Of a DNA stretch of 64,000 bases, positions 59,690-64,000 are shown in pieces. The position numbers and the translations under genes were made by a program. The first letter of the stretch is position 1. Each line of letters begins with the position of its first letter. The notes under the pieces were generated by a model. It was not told the origin of the DNA and did not search any database. It was given only the letters and a program-made list of their open reading frames with translations. This DNA comes from Marsupella aquatica (lineage: Eukaryota; Marchantiophyta): NCBI GenBank assembly GCA_973895155.1, contig OZ316892.1:24552001-24616000 (forward strand), written 5' to 3'.

Positions 59690-60235
59690 GATGAGATTGT
59701 GATATCTCTTAATCGAGAAAAGGGTTTCCAATGAGCCTCAGATTCACAAATTTTATCAAGTTCCAAATGAGTTTTTGAATTTTTTTGCCTTTCCAATGAG
59801 TGAGTATAAGAAATATTAATCATGAGTCCATGAATTCTTTTAGCTTTCCAACATGATTGAGTCCGACATTGACAAATTTTACGTCAGATTTTGTCACGTT
59901 ACTAAAGAGATCATGAGGTTTTCAATCTCTCTAGCTTTCTAATGTGTGACATTGAGATTATTTGTCAAGAATTACAGAGATCATGAGTATCTGAATTTCT
60001 CTAGCTTTCCAATGAACCTAACATTGATAGATTTTGTCAAGTACTAAGGAGATGATGAGTTTTTAGTTTTACTTTAGTTTTCCAATGAGTGTGACATTGA
60101 GAGATTTTATCAAGACAATACTAAAGAGGTCACGAGTTTCTAAATCTTGATCTTGAGTTTTCCAATGAATCAAACATTGACAGATTTTATCAAGTACTAA
60201 GGAGATTGATTATTTAGTTTTACAATGTGAAGTCA
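59690..60235. repeat. Degenerate 75-85 bp tandem array
   Basis: Six to seven imperfect units, each with AGCTTTCCAATGA, ACATTGA-AGATTTT, TCAAGTACTAA and GAGAT-ATGAGTTT. Unit starts are near 59725, 59795, 59846, 59934, 60005, 60078 and 60158. The same unit occurs on the opposite strand at about 61580-61880. Confidence 0.7.
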
Positions 60236-60399
60236 AAGGGGTTTTAACAATGTACAATTCTATTGGTTGGTTTTTTCAAGCTTGCAAACAATTCAAAAAT
60301 ACAAGCATTTTGATATAAAACACTGATATATCTTTGACAAACATCAAAATGGTAACTTTATTTTACTAAATGACATATCTCCCTTTGTATTTTGGTTTT

Positions 60400-61195
60400 T
60401 TTACATTCAATATTTACGGCATGGCGCCCCAAAAATTACATTGCTTTTGCCACAAACAGGAATGTGCACGTTTGGTATTGTTAAAAGTATGATCATTCCT
60501 GTTTGTGGCTGGTTGTGATGATGTGGCGCAACCTCGTGGCAGGGAATTTGCAAGAGACCTCTCATGGGGGTCCGTAAAATGGATTTTTGCACGTCAGATC
60601 GACCCAGACACCCCTGCCAACAGTCTAGTAGCCCTCCACCTCATAGCCATCGACCCTTTAGCCCATAGCCCTCCTTCCAATCATCTTGCCCTCCACAGGG
60701 TTGACTGCCATAGCCCTAGCCCTAGCCCTCCACCTCCTAGCCAGCCGCCCTCCAGTCCGTAGCCCGCCCTTCCAATCATCCTGCCCTCCACCCCTAGCCC
60801 TCCAAAATGTTATGCTTCCCAAATATAGAGGACCCACCCCCAAAACAATAAACATGGGGTATTGGGGGGTTAAAAGTTTGTTTGCTTTAAAGTTGACTAC
60901 TATGCTAGCTTCCATCCCATAGCCTTCCTGCCATGATGGCAGTAGCCCTTTGCCCTCTAGCCCTAGCTCTCTGCCCTCCAGCCCACCACCCTTAGTCCCA
61001 TAATTTCATGCATTATCAAGAGTAAATGAATTTTGTTGGCTATCATGCATTTTTGCTATTTGTGCAAATGACTTTTTCCCTTGATCCCGCAAAGAACACA
61101 TTATGAGGTTTAAAAAACTATCCGGCGGCAATTTGGGGGATTTTTCTCCCCCAAACCCAACATACATGAAAAATTAATCTATGGACCCCCATGTT
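60400..61195. repeat. Module B of the repeated element family, with hairpin and CCCTAGC-rich core
   Basis: Same word order as module A: CATTCCTGTTTGTGGC, GTGGCGCAACCTCGTGG, CATGGGGGTCCGTAAAAT (60563), and a right end ATTAATCTATGGACCCCCATG (about 61172-61195). 60449-60464 and 60494-60509 are exact 16 bp inverted copies (GCCACAAACAGGAATG). Between about 60620 and 60990 lies a loose minisatellite of TAGCCCTCCA/CCCTAGCCCT words. Confidence 0.6.
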
Positions 61196-61559
61196 ATTTT
61201 AGAGGCAGTTATCTAGAAACTAAAGCCTAGATGGACCTCCAAATCTAAAGAAAAAAAATTCAAAAATGGACAAGTCAATGTTTAACACTTGAAACAGTTG
61301 TCAAACTTACCAAGACAACCATAATTAACATCAATCACAAATAGCAATGTGAACTACTGTTTAATACGTGAGTAGCTTAATTGCCCACTTCAGCAAAACG
61401 GTGCTCGATGGTTTCCTCTATGGTAACGAAGGAATGCTCGATGCACTCAAGTTGCATCGAAAGTAATCACTTCTCAATTCCTACACGAAGATAGACAAAG
61501 AGAGAGAAGTCATCAGGGTCATCAAATCACTAACTTTGCATAATTGTTTAAGACAAAAA

Positions 61560-61880
61560 GTTTCATGGAAGCAAATCTCCAATTGTGGAATTCAAAATAT
61601 ATAGAAAGCTAGAGAAATTTAGGAACTTATGACCACTTTAGTACTTGATATAATCTCCCAACATCACACTCATTGGAAAGCTAGAGAACATTGGAAACTT
61701 ATAATCTCCTCAGAACTCGATACAACAAAGATTTCTATTCATGTTAGAAATCATGAAATCACGGGTAAAATATGTTTTTCAAATAACTTACTCAATTCTT
61801 ACCGAATGGTGACAATACTAAGCTTATCAGGACCGTCTCTACAAGATCTTTCCAACGCCATATTATACGTGAGATTTCAT
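61560..61880. repeat. Inverted partner of the 75-85 bp array
   Basis: Holds CTCATTGGAAAGCTAGAGAA and related words, the reverse complement of the unit at 59690-60235. About 1.3 kb containing module B lies between the two arrays, which gives a large inverted-repeat structure. Confidence 0.6.
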
Positions 61881-63626
61881 CATGATTTGACTCAACAATG
61901 TCAAATCAAAAATTGCTGCCGGGAAAGTTTACTTTTTTGAATAAAATCAAAATGTAAATAAAACCTTTACTGGGAGCAGTTTTACATCAATCTTTTTTTC
62001 TTTTGATTTGCATGTCAGCTTTTTTTACATTCTTTTTTATGGCATGGCGTCCTAGTTTTCAAACACGAATGTAAAAGTTTTTTATTCCAAAACAAGTCTC
62101 TTCCTGTTTGCAATGTCCCATGATGACATGGGGCACTGTGGAGCCAGGAATTTTGGAATAGCAAAAGTTTAATTTTGTTAAAACCAACCAAGTGTGCCCC
62201 TTTTATAAAAAAAATTATAACCTACCGCTCACTCACCCAAAAATTGCAAAATGCCACACAAAACCGTGGTCATTTGTGTTGTTGTGTGGTATCCCAGGGT
62301 ACTCTTGGAAACTGGACTAAAAAAAATAGATTTGTACAAAAATAAAGAAAAAATTAGGTATTCTGTCTATATTCAAAAAGATAGCGAGGAAAGACAAAGA
62401 AACAACTCTCGTCATGTGGAAGACATGCACCAAACCGAGGGGAGTGCACTTCCAAGAATTGTCCAAACAGACCCAAGGTAGCTATCCACAATGAAGGTCC
62501 TAAACTATAGAGGAGAAAGTTGATGCCTGAAAAATTAGTGGTGATGGTTGTTGCTGTCGATATCAGCTGGTGCAAAATATGTGACCAAGTAAGTCACCAA
62601 GGTCAAAATCAATAACAAACTAAATAATCCAACTTTTAACTATATTGCCACTAATGCTTACTAATTTAAATTAGTTTGAGAACCCCTTGGTTATTTAAGT
62701 TTGATGTTATTCAACAACTAAGTCAGAACACATGGAAAATTTAATACTGGAATAGCTCTAAATAATTATGGAGATGTATCAGGTCCTTCTCATTTTGACA
62801 TTTGTTTTGCCCTCCCCTGTCACCCTTGGGCCTTGCAGGGGACATTTCATTTCACCTGTTTGGCGTAAGATAGTTGTGTAATCGGACCTGGGTAGATATC
62901 ATTTAGACTGCTCTGTTCATACAAGTATCCTTCCCTTGTTCTCAAGACCGTGGACTCATCACAGGAAACAAATGCTTCAAGTGATGAGTTAATTGGTGTC
63001 CATGTGCGAATACTAAGCATTGGGACACGGTACCGAAAGTACAACAGGGCAAAAGAGCAATTCAGCAATTGAGAATGACATTTAAAGCTGAAGGAAGGGT
63101 GATGGAGAGAGTGAATGGTGGACAACCTATGGGCACGTTGGCTGTCTCTTTGACGGTGCAACTTAATTTCTCCATACTGCCTGATCTTCTTAGGGAAGGA
63201 ATTAATCCTTTAAATTGGATAATAAGAACAGAGCGAGACAGCCAGCTCCCGAAACTGAATGTCCATTTTCTCTCCATACAGACTGAGAATAAGGCCTATG
63301 ATTGGTGTTTTTTTTTCTTCCGATGCTGAAACATCATGCCTTCAAATATACTGTCGCAGAAGATGAAACTCACAACATGTTGTGAAAAGCTTCTACAACT
63401 AATAGTTTTCTCTTCCGATGACAATGCCTTTAAACTTTGGCAGAAGTTGAAACTCAAAAATGTTGCGAAATGCCTCTACAACTGATAGTTCGATGCAACT
63501 TATTTGCGGTCTCTAGTTGGGTCGCAGTCAATCTCTAGACCAGGGAAAATTATTGAGCCATAAAACAGGGGATATTGATTCTTCTATTTGATGTGTACGT
63601 TGTGGTGACCAGCTCTCATTTCGCAG
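61881..63626. other. Spacer; start of a third module copy
   Basis: 62017-62160 repeats the left part of module B (TTTTTTTACATTC, GGCATGGCG, CTTCCTGTTTGC, GATGACATGGGGC). A plus-strand frame from ATG 63075 to about 63290 (about 70 codons, LPDLLREGINPLNWIIRTE) could be an upstream exon of the gene at the right edge, but it is not recognised. Confidence 0.35.
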
Positions 63627-63826
63627 GAGTTCAGTGCCTGCACAGCTTCTTTACTGGCAAGCTTTCACTCAACCGAGAACACTGCATTCAGAGCGTTCTA
63701 TCTGCTGGAGCGCCGGCGAGAGCGTCCATCGTCACAGACACATTACGCGATTGGGAGCCACCAGAGTTGGAAAAACTCTATGAAGATGATTGGGTTCTGG
63801 CAATTTCAAAGCCTGGCAGTCTCTTC
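63627..63826 (+). CDS. Exon of a possible RluA-type RNA pseudouridine synthase, partial
   Basis: A 200 nt exon between a TTTCGCAG acceptor and a GTAATA donor. It encodes GVQCLHSFFTGKLSLNREHC, then VLSAGAPARASIVTDTLRDW, EPPELEKLYEDDWVLAISKPG and SLF. The LYEDDWVLAISKPG segment resembles the start of the RluA pseudouridine synthase domain (YED-x-x-(L/V)-x-V-x-NKP-x-G), which follows an RNA-binding N-terminus in that family. The catalytic Asp motif (RLD) would come later and is outside the window, so the call rests on one short motif with Ser in place of the usual Asn. A candidate next exon begins at 63962 after TTCTGCAG and runs off the right edge. The start of the gene is upstream and unplaced. 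Confidence 0.4.
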
Positions 63827-64000
63827 GTAATATTTCCTTACCTTAGTCATGAGTTTGGTTACTCTGGAGGGGAATGATCTCCCTATGCATATATTGTTGA
63901 AGCCAGCTATTGGTTGAGCGCGCACGCTGCCTCATACAATGTGCAACTTATTATTCTGCAGTTCTCAGCCTTCAGAGCTTGTCTAATCCGTCAGGTGCAC

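Noticed and set aside
60620-60990. Interstitial telomere repeat
   Set aside because: The plant telomere unit is CCCTAAA; here the words are CCCTAGC and CCCTCCA with irregular spacing.

Overview
The window reads as nuclear DNA of a land plant. It carries spliced genes with ordinary GT-AG introns, two or three products with plastid-type N-terminal leaders (10 kDa chaperonin, 2-oxoadipate dioxygenase/decarboxylase, a pirin-like protein), a DYW-class pentatricopeptide protein, a nuclear tRNA-Ala, and a plant-style LINE with a zf-RVT zinc finger. Long AT-rich, repeat-filled spacers and a strongly moss/lycophyte-like PPR-DYW sequence suggest a seed-free plant, but the sequence does not prove this. 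No prokaryotic, plastid or mitochondrial block was seen. Layout: 1-2161 (minus) holds the first six exons of alpha-SNAP, running off the left edge. 2162-15500 is a 13 kb spacer with promoter tandem repeats, a (CT)n tract, a GC-richer block, a broken GT47 exostosin gene (9217-9795) and a 0.5 kb MITE-like inverted-repeat element (11842-12338). 15600-19854 (plus) is an intron-poor PPR-DYW gene with an unresolved 5' end. 19855-24260 is mostly tandem and dispersed repeats. 24261-26312 (plus) is a complete seven-exon plastid CPN10. 28173-28245 is tRNA-Ala(UGC). 29402-32897 (plus) is a complete seven-exon DUF1338/HglS-FLO7-type gene; a pair of direct dispersed repeats brackets the tRNA and this gene. 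35774-39515 (plus) is a large ARM/TANGO6-like gene whose C-terminus seems missing. 40732-43024 (minus) is a complete seven-exon pirin/YhhW-type bicupin. 43025-51900 is repeats plus a young, 5'-truncated LINE with poly(A) and an 11 bp target-site duplication. 51929-54181 (minus) is an intronless YAK1/DYRK-type kinase with an odd repeat linker. 54182-63600 is a long spacer with families of inverted and tandem repeats. 63627-64000 (plus) holds a partial exon, perhaps of an RluA-type pseudouridine synthase. The genes are independent single transcription units with housekeeping roles (vesicle fusion, plastid protein folding, organellar RNA editing, lysine catabolism, kinase signalling); there is no operon or visible gene cluster. 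I found no convincing novel multi-gene system. The items most worth a second look are the kinase linker repeats and catalytic-loop insert, the decayed E region and altered terminus of the PPR-DYW protein, the truncated ARM gene, and the repeat families.
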